The notes: generated by a model not told the origin, from the letters alone. A stretch of 64,000 nt of DNA from RYN-133 sp036497285 (GCA_036497285.1 DASXJR010000062.1:1-64000); one strand, 5' to 3'; positions 34,328 to 44,157 are shown, counted from the stretch's first letter. Numbers and translations are program-made.

Positions 34328-35725
34328 TCAGGTCGCGGCGATGACCAGGCCGGACATCGTGGGCACGAGCACGTTGCGGCCGTAGAGCGCAGGCGTCGCG
34401 AACCGGCTCGTCTCCCCGACCTGGACTTGCTCGCGGGTCACACCCGTGCGCAGGTCGAGCGCATGCAGCACGCCGGCCGTGGGGTCGAGGGTCCACACCC
34501 GTCCGCCGCCGACCACCGGCGAGCCGTTCACGCTGTCCGTTGCCCGCCAGAGCGGGTGCACCGTGCCCGCGTCGTCGATGCGCACGGCCCGGTCGCCGTC
34601 CGTACACGGCACATAGACGACGTCGCCGACGACGGCCGTCCCGCCGTACGAGTGGCACAACGCAACCTGGCTCACCTCGCCACCGATCCCGCCGAGGTGG
34701 CGCTGATCGAGTACGTAGGCCGTGCCGGACTTGCCCGCGGCGAAGACCCAGCGGGCGCCGACCAGCGCCGGACCCTGCGAACCGAGATCCAGATCGCCCG
34801 CGTTGTCACTCGCCCAGCTCGACGGCGAGAACGAGTCGAGCAGTTGTGCGGATGGGCTGATCTTGAGCACCGAATCGCTGTGGTCGTACGGATCGCCCTG
34901 CACGGACGCGCCGTTGCCGACTTGCACGAACAGGTTTCCGCCCGCGTCGACGGACGGGCCGGGCGGCGTCCAGATGCCGGCCTCGCGCGCGGTCGGGACC
35001 GTGTACGCGATCGGCGCGCCTGTGCCGTCGAGCCGCACCCCGATCACGCGGCCCTTGTAACCGCCGCAGTCGCCGAGCAACCCGCCGAAGGGCACCCACA
35101 CCCGGCCGCCGGTGACGGTGAGCGCCCCGCGCTCCTGCATCGCGCGGGTTTCGACGCCCGGCAGGTCGATCGAGCGGCGCCACCGCACCGCGCCGGTGTC
35201 AAGATCCAGCGCGACCAACTCGTGCCGTGGCGGCGAGCCGTACTCCGGCGCCACGTAGACCGTGCCGTTCGCGACGACCGGGGTGCCGGTGATGCCCAGT
35301 GGATCGATGTTGCCGCAGGGCAGTTCGTCGGCGGTGGCGGGCGAGCCCAGGTGCTGCTCCCACTTCTTGTGGCCGCCGAGGTCGAACGCGTAGACGGTGT
35401 CACCCTCGCTCGCTGCGATCACCACACCGCCCACGACGACCGGCGACGCGTACATCGCGCCGTCCAGCTTCAGGTCGGCGACGATCCGAGGCGTGCGGGT
35501 GACGGTCGGCATGGACGGTGCGTACCCGGTCCGATCGACCCGGCCGTGGTAGGTCGGCCAGTCGGTGAGGTGCCGGGGCGGCGGCGCATCCGAAGACAAC
35601 GCCGACGACGCCGGAGTCGTCGGCGTAGTGCTCGCCGGCGCGGTGGCGCTCGGGCCGCCCGTCCCGCTGCTGGTGCAGCCTGCGACCAGGACGGCGACCG
35701 CGGCCAGCGCGGCCCGCACACGCAT
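34328..35725 (-). CDS. Lipoprotein with PQQ-binding-like beta-propeller (tandem paralogue 2)
   Basis: This 465-residue protein has a lipobox signal (AAVAVLVAGC, lipid Cys about 17) and a Thr/Ser/Pro linker. A repeated-strand propeller follows with YASPVVVGGVVIAASEGDTV, KWEQHLGSPATA, CGNIDPLGITGTPVV and GTAYVLDQRHLGGIGG. It is closely related over its full length to the next gene upstream, with shared blocks such as MQERGALT and REAGIWTPPG. The start codon overlaps that gene's stop by one base (TGATG), so they are coupled. Function unknown; probably a surface scaffold or sugar/quinone-binding protein. Confidence 0.8.
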   Translation of the reverse strand: MRVRAALAAVAVLVAGCTSSGTGGPSATAPASTTPTTPASSALSSDAPPPRHLTDWPTYHGRVDRTGYAPSMPTVTRTPRIVADLKLDGAMYASPVVVGGVVIAASEGDTVYAFDLGGHKKWEQHLGSPATADELPCGNIDPLGITGTPVVANGTVYVAPEYGSPPRHELVALDLDTGAVRWRRSIDLPGVETRAMQERGALTVTGGRVWVPFGGLLGDCGGYKGRVIGVRLDGTGAPIAYTVPTAREAGIWTPPGPSVDAGGNLFVQVGNGASVQGDPYDHSDSVLKISPSAQLLDSFSPSSWASDNAGDLDLGSQGPALVGARWVFAAGKSGTAYVLDQRHLGGIGGEVSQVALCHSYGGTAVVGDVVYVPCTDGDRAVRIDDAGTVHPLWRATDSVNGSPVVGGGRVWTLDPTAGVLHALDLRTGVTREQVQVGETSRFATPALYGRNVLVPTMSGLVIAAT

Positions 35726-37116
35726 CAGTAGCCCAGGACGGTGAGCCCCGACATGGTCCCGATCAGGATGCGCCGTCCCGACAGTGCGGGCGTGGCGAAC
35801 CTGGTCACCGACCCGACCGCGACCGACGCCCGCGCGCCGCCGTGGAACGGGCCGAGGCCGTGCAGCACACCGCTGCCGGTGTCGAGGGTCCACACCACCC
35901 CGCCGCCGACTACCGGCGAGCCGGTGATCGAGGACGGCGCCTGCCACAGCATGTGCATGTGGCCGGAGTTGTCGATCCTGACCGCGCGCACCCCATCCGT
36001 ACACGGCACGTACACGACGTTGTCGCGCACCGCTGTGCCACCGAAGGACGTGCAGAGGCTGGTCTTGCTGACCTGGCCGCCGATCCCGCCGAGATGCCGC
36101 AGGCGCAGCACGTAGGCCGTCCCCGACTTGCCCGCGGAGAACACCCACTTGTTCTGCACGATGGCCGGTCCCTGCGAGCCGAGGTCGAGGTCGCTCTGGT
36201 TGTCGGTCGCCCAGGTTGTCGGCGAAAAATGGTCGAGCAGGCGCCCACCGGTGCCGATGCGCAGGATCGAGTCGCTGAAGTCGTACTTGTCACCGGGGCC
36301 GGACGCGCCGTTGCCGACCGAGACAAACAGGTTTCCTGAAGGTCCGACGCTGGCGCCGGGCGGCGTCCAGATCCCCGCCTCGCGCGCGGTCGGAACGGTG
36401 TAGCGCACGGTTGAACTGCCGTCGAGCTTCCAGCCGACGACCCGTCCCTTGTAGTTGCCGCAGTCTCCGGCCAGACCGCCGAAGGGCACCCACACCCGGC
36501 GGTCGGTGATGGTGAGCGCGCCGCGCTCCTGCATGGCAGTGCGGTCGACGCCCTTGAAGTCGAGGGTCCGCTTGAACACGACGGCACCAGTGCCGATCTT
36601 GAGCGCGTACAGCCGGTGGAACGGCCGGGCCGCACCGAACTCGGCAGCGACGTAGACGCGGTGGTTGCGCTCGGAGTAGACCGGCGTGCCGGTGATCCCG
36701 AGCGGGTCGATGTTGCCGCACGGACGTTGCGATGCCGGTGACGGAGCGCCGAGGTGCCGCTTCCACACGACGTGGTTGCGCGGCCCGAAGGCGTAGACGG
36801 TGTTGTTCTCGGTCGCGACGATCGTCAGTCCGCGGGCGACGATCGGCGAGGCGTAGACCTGTCCGTCGAGGGTGATGCGCCGGATCACGTGCAGGCCGCG
36901 GTGATAGGCGGGCATTCGAGCGTTGCGGCCACTGCGTTCGTTGTCGCCGTGGTAGGTCGTCCATTCGTTCGCACCGGCGGCACGGTGGGCACTGTGAGCC
37001 GTGCGGACGGATTGTTCGGCTCCGGCGGGGACGGTGGTCACGGCGGCCAGCGCGGACGTCCCGAGCAACACGGCAGCCAAGATCGCGGGTGGGTGCATTT
37101 GTGCAGTTTGCGCCAT
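35725..37116 (-). CDS. Secreted PQQ-binding-like beta-propeller protein (tandem paralogue 1)
   Basis: This 463-residue protein has an N-terminal signal peptide (PPAILAAVLLGTSALAAVTTV, cleavage near AGA) without a lipobox Cys. The propeller repeats match its neighbour (WTTYHGDNERSG, CGNIDPLGITGTPVY, REAGIWTPPGASVG, GTAYVLRLRHLGGIGG). Conserved Cys pairs suggest disulfides. ATG at 37116 lies only 17 bp from the start of the divergent nitroreductase gene; a second ATG at 37098 is also possible. Confidence 0.8.
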   Translation of the reverse strand: MAQTAQMHPPAILAAVLLGTSALAAVTTVPAGAEQSVRTAHSAHRAAGANEWTTYHGDNERSGRNARMPAYHRGLHVIRRITLDGQVYASPIVARGLTIVATENNTVYAFGPRNHVVWKRHLGAPSPASQRPCGNIDPLGITGTPVYSERNHRVYVAAEFGAARPFHRLYALKIGTGAVVFKRTLDFKGVDRTAMQERGALTITDRRVWVPFGGLAGDCGNYKGRVVGWKLDGSSTVRYTVPTAREAGIWTPPGASVGPSGNLFVSVGNGASGPGDKYDFSDSILRIGTGGRLLDHFSPTTWATDNQSDLDLGSQGPAIVQNKWVFSAGKSGTAYVLRLRHLGGIGGQVSKTSLCTSFGGTAVRDNVVYVPCTDGVRAVRIDNSGHMHMLWQAPSSITGSPVVGGGVVWTLDTGSGVLHGLGPFHGGARASVAVGSVTRFATPALSGRRILIGTMSGLTVLGY

Positions 37117-37120
37117 CGCC

Positions 37121-37126
37121 TAGCGT
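37121..37126 (+). promoter_or_regulatory. Candidate -10 box of leaderless nitroreductase promoter
   Basis: TAGCGT lies 7 bp before ATG 37134, in the 17-bp space between divergent starts. Any -35 element would be inside the neighbouring propeller gene. Confidence 0.5.
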
Positions 37127-37133
37127 CAGCGCC

Positions 37134-37745
37134 ATGACTGTGCTCGATCTGGAACCTGATCAGCTGCTTTCCACCACGCGTGCGGTGCGCAAGCGTCTTG
37201 ATTTCGACCGTCCCGTGCCCGACGACCTGATCCGCGAGTGCGTCCGACTGGCACTGCAAGCACCGTCCGGGTCGAACACGGTGACGATGCGCTTCGTCGT
37301 CGTGCGCGATCCCGAACTCAAGACGGCGATCGCGGGCTACTACAAGCAGTCCTACGACAAGTACCGGGCGCAGCAGCAGCCGCGTGACGAGCAGGGCCGG
37401 CGGGTGGCGAGTTCGGCCGACTACCTGTCCGAGCACATGGCCGAGGCGCCCGCGCTGGTGATCGGGTGCAACAAGGGGTTCGACCGCAAGAGCGCGCAGG
37501 TCGGCATGGGCAACATCCTGCCGGCGATGTGGAGCTTCATGCTGGCCGCACGGGCTCGCGCGCTCGGCACGTCCTGGACGACGCTGCACCTGCCCTACGA
37601 GCGCGAGGTGGCCGATCTTCTCGGCATTCCCTATGAGACGGTCGCGCAGGCCGTGCTGACGCCGGTCGCGTTCACGAAGGGGACGGACTTCAAGCCGGCG
37701 ACCCGTCCGGAACCGGACAAGGTCATCCACTGGGACCGCTGGTAA
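37134..37745 (+). CDS. Nitroreductase-family FMN enzyme
   Basis: This 203-residue protein has the FMN phosphate-binding motif TRAVRKRLDFDRPVPDD and ALQAPSGSNTVTMRFVVV near the N-terminus. A C-terminal GTSWTTLHLPYEREVADLLGIP segment is typical of the family. It probably reduces nitro groups, quinones or similar substrates with NAD(P)H. The substrate is unknown. ATG at 37134 is preferred over an upstream frame start because of homology and the -10 box position. Repeat C2 follows the stop. Confidence 0.88.
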   Translation: MTVLDLEPDQLLSTTRAVRKRLDFDRPVPDDLIRECVRLALQAPSGSNTVTMRFVVVRDPELKTAIAGYYKQSYDKYRAQQQPRDEQGRRVASSADYLSEHMAEAPALVIGCNKGFDRKSAQVGMGNILPAMWSFMLAARARALGTSWTTLHLPYEREVADLLGIPYETVAQAVLTPVAFTKGTDFKPATRPEPDKVIHWDRW

Positions 37746-37751
37746 CCGCCC

Positions 37752-37796
37752 ACTTTTGGCGGCCTGCCGTCAAATAGCACGTCCTGCCGCCAAGAC
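37752..37796. repeat. Repeat family C, copy C2
   Basis: The left arm ACTTTTGGCGG (37752-37762) and the imperfect right arm CCGCCAAG (37787-37794) enclose CCGTCAAATAGC, shared with C1. It lies between the convergent nitroreductase and purA genes and ends 5 bp from the purA stop. Confidence 0.82.
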
Positions 37797-37800
37797 CGGC

Positions 37801-39087
<1,287 letters not shown>

Positions 39088-39184
39088 GCCTCACCTCGTC
39101 TGATTGCGGCCCCGAGCAGGGTAGTCGACCTGACTCCGCTCGCTCTTGGCCCCGCTGCAGGGTCCGCGTCGGCGTGTCGCCCGG

Positions 39185-39595
39185 CTACGGGGCCAAGACG
39201 TCGGCGGCTTCGGGGTCGCTGTCGCGCAGGAAGGTCGCGCAACGCTGTGCCTCGTCGTTCTCACCGATCGCGGCGGCAGCCTGACCCAGCGCGTGCAGCG
39301 CGCGCAGGAACCCCCGGTTCGGCTCGTGCGCCCACGGGACAGGCCCGGATCCGCGCCACCCCGCGCGGCGCAGCGCGTCCAGCCCGCGGTGGTAGCCGGT
39401 CCGCGCGTAGGCGTAACCCTCGACCGTCCGGCCGTCCGCGAGCGCCGCCTCGGCGAGCGTGGCCCACGCCAGCGACGACACCGGAAACGCCGCAGCCACC
39501 GCGACGGGGTCGTCTCCGGCCGCGAGCCGGGCACTCGCCGGGTCCTCGGGCAGGCGGGTGGGCGGGGTCAGCAGGTTGCCGTGCGAGTGGGTCAC
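39185..39595 (-). CDS. DUF3151 family protein
   Basis: This 136-residue helical protein has the family pattern LPEDPASARLAAGDDPVAVA, WATLAEAALADGRTVEGYAYARTGYHRGLDALRR and GPVPWAHEPNRGFLRALHALGQAAAAIGE; only key blocks are cited. TPR-like, probably a protein-binding helical repeat. It is always found near purA and fba in actinobacteria; its function is unknown. GTG at 39595 has CACAAT 7 bp upstream. Confidence 0.9.
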   Translation of the reverse strand: MTHSHGNLLTPPTRLPEDPASARLAAGDDPVAVAAAFPVSSLAWATLAEAALADGRTVEGYAYARTGYHRGLDALRRAGWRGSGPVPWAHEPNRGFLRALHALGQAAAAIGENDEAQRCATFLRDSDPEAADVLAP

Positions 39596-39666
39596 ACCGG
39601 CGATTGTGTCAGCGTCTGTTGTCGGGCGCGGACGCCGGCTGGCGTTGGCAGCCTGACCTTGTACCG

Positions 39667-39711
39667 GTTTTGGCGGTCTGACGTTCTCTACGGCGACAGG
39701 CCGCCAAAAGT
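39667..39711. repeat. Repeat family C, copy C3
   Basis: The left arm TTTTGGCGG (39668-39676) and right arm CCGCCAAAAGT (39701-39711) enclose a diverged centre. It lies directly downstream of the fbaA stop (3 bp) and upstream of the DUF3151 gene start, so it could terminate fbaA transcripts. Confidence 0.82.
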
Positions 39712-39714
39712 GCG

Positions 39715-40740
39715 TCAGGCGGTCGGGCTGGTGCCGGCCGAGAGCAGGTCCTCGCAGGCGCGCTGTACACGCGCCGCCATGCCGGTCTCGGCCAGCTTGA
39801 GGTACGAGCGCGGGTCGTAGACCTTCTTGTTGCCGACCTCGCCGTCGACCTTGAGCACGCCGTCGTAGCTGGTGAACATGTGCCCGGCGATCTCGCGGGT
39901 GAACGCGTACTGGGTGTCCGTGTCGACGTTCATCTTCACCACGCCGTAGCCGACGGCTTCGCGGATCTCGTCCAGCGACGAACCGGAGCCACCGTGGAAC
40001 ACGAGATCGAACGGCTTGTCCCTACCCACCTTCGCCGCGACCTCGTCCTGCAGGTCCTTCAGGATTGACGGACGGAGCTTGACGTTGCCCGGCTTGTAGA
40101 CGCCGTGCACGTTGCCGAACGTCGCCGCGAGCAGGTAACGGCCCTTGTCGCCCGTCCCGAGCAGTTCGGCGGTACGCACCGCGTCGCCCGGCGCGGTGTA
40201 CAGCTTCTCGTTCATCTCGCCGACGACGCCGTCCTCCTCGCCGCCGACCACACCGATCTCGACTTCGAGCACGATCCTCGCCGCCGCGGCCTTCTCGAGC
40301 AGTTCCGCCGCGATCGACAGGTTCTCCTCGAGTTCGATCGCCGACCCGTCCCACATGTGCGACTGGAACAGCGGGTTCTGGCCGCGCTCGACGAGACCCT
40401 GCGAGATGGCGATGAGCGGACGGACGTAGCTGTCGAGCTTGTCCTTCTGACAGTGGTCGGTGTGCAGCGCGATGTTGATCGGGTACCTGGACGCGACGAC
40501 GTGTGCGAACTCGGCCAGCGCTACCGCGCCGGTGACCATGTCCTTGACCGCGGTGCCGGAGGCGAACTCCGCGCCGCCGGTCGAGACCTGCAGGATGCCG
40601 TCGCTGCCGGCATCGGCGAATCCGCGCAGCGCGGCGTTCAACGTCTCGGACGACGTGACGTTGATCGCGGGATAGGCGAACCCGCCCGCCTTGGCGCGGT
40701 CGAGCATGTCGGCATAGATCTCGGGCGTAGCGATCGGCAT
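39715..40740 (-). CDS. fbaA: Class II fructose-bisphosphate aldolase
   Basis: This 341-residue zinc-dependent aldolase of the long (mycobacterial) type has ALHTDHCQKDKLDSYVRPL with the zinc His and catalytic Asp, and EVEIGVVGGEEDG. AATFGNVHGVYKPGNVKLRP, VFHGGSGSSLDEIREAV and GVVKMNVDTDTQYAFTREIA hold the other ligands and the phosphate loop. It acts in glycolysis and gluconeogenesis. ATG at 40740. Length and motifs are complete. Confidence 0.97.
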   Translation of the reverse strand: MPIATPEIYADMLDRAKAGGFAYPAINVTSSETLNAALRGFADAGSDGILQVSTGGAEFASGTAVKDMVTGAVALAEFAHVVASRYPINIALHTDHCQKDKLDSYVRPLIAISQGLVERGQNPLFQSHMWDGSAIELEENLSIAAELLEKAAAARIVLEVEIGVVGGEEDGVVGEMNEKLYTAPGDAVRTAELLGTGDKGRYLLAATFGNVHGVYKPGNVKLRPSILKDLQDEVAAKVGRDKPFDLVFHGGSGSSLDEIREAVGYGVVKMNVDTDTQYAFTREIAGHMFTSYDGVLKVDGEVGNKKVYDPRSYLKLAETGMAARVQRACEDLLSAGTSPTA

Positions 40741-40881
40741 GACAGCAAGCTACCCGGGTGTCTCGACCGCGGACTCAGTCGCGGTCGCCCCGCCGCCCGG
40801 AGATCAGGTCGTTCAGGCCCGGGACGACCGAGCCGAACTGCAGGTCTGGCCTTCATGCCCCAGCCCGCCTTCGGAGTCGGG

Positions 40882-41178
40882 TCAACGCAGGAAATCGAGC
40901 AGCGAGAGTTGCCGCACGGTGGCCGATGTCTGCAGGGCGGCCTGGTACGCGGTGTTCGCCGTGGTCACGTCGATGGCCATCTGCGCGGTGTCCACATCCT
41001 CGATCGACGACAGTTGGGTCTTCAGCGACGTTGTCGCCGAGGTCTGCGCGGTCTGCACCTGCTGGTAGGTGACGCCCTCGCTCGCCTGCACGCTGCGATC
41101 GGTGGGCGCGACGCTCACACCGCCGAGCTCGGTCTGGGCGGTGCGCGAAGGGTAGGTGCCGGACATCGGCGGGGTCAC
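40882..41178 (-). CDS. FlgL C-terminal stub (flagellar hook-filament junction protein remnant)
   Basis: A 98-residue frame starts at GTG 41178, which overlaps the flgN stop (GTGA). The last about 65 residues match only the C-terminal D0/D1 helices of FlgL: QLSSIEDVDTAQMAIDV, NTAYQAALQTSATVRQ and the hallmark end SLLDFLR. The N-terminal helices and all middle domains are missing, and no flgK is present between it and flgN. It is best read as the residue of a large deletion that fused the flgN end to the flgL 3' end. It cannot form a junction protein. Confidence 0.75.
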   Translation of the reverse strand: MTPPMSGTYPSRTAQTELGGVSVAPTDRSVQASEGVTYQQVQTAQTSATTSLKTQLSSIEDVDTAQMAIDVTTANTAYQAALQTSATVRQLSLLDFLR

Positions 41179-41756
41179 GACAGCGTGCGCGCCGAGGCAG
41201 CCGGTCCGACGCGGTCGTCGTAGCGGCCCGAGGATTTGGCCGAGGGCGCGAGCGCTGCGAGCTGCTCGAGGGCCTCGCGGGTGGCACGCTCGCCGGCGAG
41301 GAGCAGCGTGCGGTTGTGCGCGGTCACGGTCTCGATCTCGGTGGTGAGCGTGCGCAGCGCGACACGGTGATCGCCGAGCACTGTCGCCCACGGCTCGCCC
41401 GCGTGTGAGGCGATCTCGACCAGCGACGCATCGCCCGGCAGGCCGAGGATCTGCACCAGGGTCTCGACCTCGATCGCGCGGACCACCTCGTGGTCCTGCA
41501 CTGCCCGGGCCGCGGCGGCGACCGCCGCGTCGACGCGGGGCAGCCACCGGGTCTGGCCGGCGTCGAGCAGCAGCTGCTGCTGGGACAAGGCGAAGAGGAG
41601 ATCCTCCAGGACCTTTCGCTCACGCCAGAGCACCTCGGCGAGCTCGCCCAGCACATCGATGCCGCCACTCAATCCTGCGGCGTCGGGTACTGGGTGAAGG
41701 GCGGCGCGCGGCAGGTGGGTCACGCCTTCTTCTATCGGTCCCGATGTCCGAAACAT
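41175..41756 (-). CDS. flgN: FlgN-like flagellar export chaperone
   Basis: This 193-residue helical protein has the FlgN pattern LAEVLWRERKVLEDLLFALSQQQLLL at about residues 39-64. It continues with an amphipathic long helix (ALRTLTTEIETVTAHNRTLLLAG). FlgN escorts FlgK and FlgL to the export apparatus. In motile actinobacteria it is followed by flgK and flgL, but here only a FlgL stub follows. ATG at 41756 has no obvious ribosome site; a later start is possible. It is divergent from a flagellar-type sigma factor gene. Confidence 0.75.
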   Translation of the reverse strand: MFRTSGPIEEGVTHLPRAALHPVPDAAGLSGGIDVLGELAEVLWRERKVLEDLLFALSQQQLLLDAGQTRWLPRVDAAVAAAARAVQDHEVVRAIEVETLVQILGLPGDASLVEIASHAGEPWATVLGDHRVALRTLTTEIETVTAHNRTLLLAGERATREALEQLAALAPSAKSSGRYDDRVGPAASARTLS

Positions 41757-41904
41757 TAGGTATCTGGCCCGCCGGGAGACCTTCGAATCCGGAGGTAACC
41801 GTCCCGGCTACGACGAAATCCGAAGCGACGTCCGATTTGCACACAGAAACTTAACAAGTTTGGACCGGGATCTTGCGCCGCGAGACCAGGAGATGACAGA
41901 CTCG

Positions 41905-42020
41905 CTTTACGCCGATCTAACATGTCGGCGAAAGGGAAGGTCGGGAGCCTTTCCCCAGGTCCGCGGGGGACCGAAACGCCACGACCGGCACACCGCCGAA
42001 TCGCACGTATTAGGAGCCCC
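41905..42020 (+). other. Potentially structured leader upstream of the sigma factor gene
   Basis: The 268-bp flgN-sigma gap holds several short inverted repeats. GCCGA/TCGGC lies at 41911-41929, and GGGAA/TTCCC and GGTCC/GGACC lie between 41933 and 41972. GGTCG (41939) can pair with CGACC further down (about 41982). They could form a multi-branched RNA. A GGGGGACCGAAACGCC core is reminiscent of some riboswitch leaders, but no known class could be completed. The remaining gap has no gene. Confidence 0.3.
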
Positions 42021-42024
42021 CGCG

Positions 42025-42945
42025 ATGACCCTGATCCTCGACCGCGAGCCGACCAACACCGACCTCTTCGAGCCGGCTGTCACTGCCTCGCCCGCCGACG
42101 TCGAGAACCTGATCCGCGAGCACCTGCCCCTCGTCGGCCACCTGGTCCGCGAGGTCCTCAACCGCGTCCCCGCGCACGTCAACCGAGACGACCTGACCTC
42201 GGCCGGGATGTACGCCCTCACGTCGAGCGCCAAGAGCTTCGACCCCGCCTTCGGCGTTCCGTTCCCCCGCTTCGCCTCGATCCGCATCCGCGGCGCGCTC
42301 ACCGACGAGCTGCGCACGATGGACTGGGCCAGCCGGGCTGTTCGCGGCAAGGCGCGCGAGCTGAACATCGTCCGCAGCGAGCTCACCCACACGATCGGCG
42401 CCGAGCCGACCCGTTCCGAGATCGCCGACGCCATGGGCATCTCGGTCGCCGACCTTTCGACCCTCGAGTCGGACGTGCAACGAGCGGGCCTGGTCAGTCT
42501 GCAGGCTCTGCCGTCCGAGGATGGCGCGGCGACCGTCCCGTCGACCGACGACCAGCCGGAGGAGACCCTGATCAAGCGCGAGCAGATCGGCTACCTGCGC
42601 GACGCGATTGTCGAGCTGCCTGCCAAGTTGCGCCTGGTCATCGAGGAGTACTTCTTCGGTCAGCGTCGCATGGCCGACATCGCTGCCGAGCTCGGTGTCA
42701 CCGAGTCGCGGGTGTCGCAGCTGCGCTCCGAGGCCTTGGTCATGCTCCGCTCGGCCATGGCCGGCATGGACGACGGCAAGACGGATGCCGCGAGCGCGCC
42801 GGCGCGGGGCCGCGCCGCAGCCGCCAAGCAGGCTTACGTCGCCGCTGTCGCCACCCGCTCCACGCTGGCCAGCCGGTTGTCGGCCACCACGCTGCTCGGT
42901 GAGACCCGCTCGTCGGACAACGGCGAGTACCGCGTCGCCAACTGA
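42025..42945 (+). CDS. RNA polymerase sigma factor of the FliA/WhiG (sigma-28) type
   Basis: This 306-residue protein has region 2 (LPLVGHLVREVLNRVPAHVNRDDLTSAGMYAL; FARFAS-like FPRFASIRIRGALTDELRTMDW), region 3 (ADAMGISVADLSTLE) and region 4 (RMADIAAELGVTESRVSQLRSEAL). RIRGAL(I/T)DELR is the FliA/WhiG hallmark. The Ala-rich C-terminal tail with a conserved TTLLG block is seen in flagellar sigmas of actinobacteria. ATG 42025 has AGGAG 8 bp upstream. Divergent flgN and FlgL relics support a flagellar origin; present targets are unknown. Confidence 0.88.
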   Translation: MTLILDREPTNTDLFEPAVTASPADVENLIREHLPLVGHLVREVLNRVPAHVNRDDLTSAGMYALTSSAKSFDPAFGVPFPRFASIRIRGALTDELRTMDWASRAVRGKARELNIVRSELTHTIGAEPTRSEIADAMGISVADLSTLESDVQRAGLVSLQALPSEDGAATVPSTDDQPEETLIKREQIGYLRDAIVELPAKLRLVIEEYFFGQRRMADIAAELGVTESRVSQLRSEALVMLRSAMAGMDDGKTDAASAPARGRAAAAKQAYVAAVATRSTLASRLSATTLLGETRSSDNGEYRVAN

Positions 42946-42961
42946 GCAGCGCCGGCATGTG

Positions 42962-42990
42962 ATCCTGCGGCCCCGGCCGGGCCGCAGGAT
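42962..42990 (+). terminator. Intrinsic terminator-like hairpin after the sigma factor gene
   Basis: A perfect 12-bp stem ATCCTGCGGCCC / GGGCCGCAGGAT with a 5-base loop lies 17 bp after the stop codon. There is no U-run, as is usual in high-GC actinobacteria. Confidence 0.75.
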
Positions 42991-43128
42991 TGCAGACCCT
43001 GCCAGCATCGCCTGTCGCCGACGCCTCGTCGCTGTTGTGGTTGGCCGGTAGGTCCACGAGGAGCAAGGACACTTCGCGCTCGGCGAACTCCACTTCCCCT
43101 CCGACCGACTGACTGATCGACTGGCGGG

Positions 43129-44157
43129 GTGGTAGTCCGCGAGAACGTCTTAGTCATCGGTGGGTCGGTCTTTCTCGGACGGGCGGTGGTGGACGAAGCG
43201 CTCGCCGCGGGCGCCGATGTCACCGTCTTCAATCGCGGCAGATCGGGCCGTCCGCGCGACGACGTGCGACAACTGAACGGCGACCGCACCGTCGCCGCCG
43301 ATCTCGAGCAACTGCGCGGAGAGCGGTTCGACCTGGTCGTCGACACCTGCGGCTACGTCCCCGCCGACGTGGGGCGAGGCGCAGAGCTGCTCGCCGACAG
43401 CTGCGGTCACTACGCCTTCGTGTCGAGCATCAACGCGCTGCCCGGCTGGCCCGAGGAGCTCGACTACCACGCGCGCGGCGAACACGACGGCGCGCCGGAC
43501 GCGACCCGTGCCGACGTCCCGGAGGACATGGACCCGTCGGCCGCCTACGGCTGGCTGAAGGTCGGCTGCGAGCGCGCCGTGGCCCGCGCGTTCGGGGCCG
43601 ACCGGACGTCCGTGCTGCGGGCCGGATTGATCGTCGGCCCGAACGACAGCGCGGTCGGGCGGCTGCCGTGGTGGCTCTACCGCGTGGCCCGAGGCGGCGA
43701 GGTACTCGTACCCGGCAGGCCCGACGCGCCAGTAGCGATGATCGACGCTCGCGATCTCGCACAGTTCGCGCTGCGGGCCGCGCCGGGCGTGTTCGAGACA
43801 CCCGGCCCGTCCGGGCGTGACACCCGCGCCGATCTCATGGCCGGGTGCGCCGCTGTCACCGGCGCGGACGTGCGGTTCACCTACGTGGAGGACGAGGACT
43901 GGCTGATGGCTCAGGGCGTGGTGCCGTGGACCGAGATCCCGCTGTGGGGGCCCGCGAAGCAGATGCCCAGCACGTTCGTGCACGACACCGCAGCCGCCGA
44001 GCGGGCAGGGCTGCGGTGGCGGCCGATGCGCGCGACGCTGGCCGACACCTGGGCCTGGCAGCAGGATGTCGAGGGCGGCTGGACCCCGACGGCGATGGCG
44101 CCCGGTCTGGCACCGGAGCGGGAACAGGAGTTGCTGACCGCCTGGCCCCGAACCTGA
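43129..44157 (+). CDS. NAD-dependent epimerase/dehydratase (extended SDR)
   Basis: This 342-residue protein has a GGSVFLG nucleotide loop (about 11-17) and AADLEQLRGERFDLVVDTCGYV. The usual YxxxK is seen as YGWLKVGCERAV, with the upstream Ser in FVSSINAL. The C-terminal half carries the substrate domain. It resembles atypical SDRs related to isoflavone-reductase or sugar-nucleotide epimerases. The substrate is unknown. GTG start at 43129 preceded by GGCGGG. Confidence 0.85.
   Translation: MVVRENVLVIGGSVFLGRAVVDEALAAGADVTVFNRGRSGRPRDDVRQLNGDRTVAADLEQLRGERFDLVVDTCGYVPADVGRGAELLADSCGHYAFVSSINALPGWPEELDYHARGEHDGAPDATRADVPEDMDPSAAYGWLKVGCERAVARAFGADRTSVLRAGLIVGPNDSAVGRLPWWLYRVARGGEVLVPGRPDAPVAMIDARDLAQFALRAAPGVFETPGPSGRDTRADLMAGCAAVTGADVRFTYVEDEDWLMAQGVVPWTEIPLWGPAKQMPSTFVHDTAAAERAGLRWRPMRATLADTWAWQQDVEGGWTPTAMAPGLAPEREQELLTAWPRT

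Noticed and set aside
40741..40881. Possible fliW or csrA remnant between fbaA and the FlgL stub
   Set aside because: A short frame ending GLNDLISGRRGDRD is present on the minus strand but matches no recognised flagellar or other protein.
41757..42024. Known c-di-GMP-I, c-di-AMP (ydaO) or cobalamin riboswitch
   Set aside because: Only short resemblance to core words; the paired elements and pseudoknot halves of these classes could not be located by eye.
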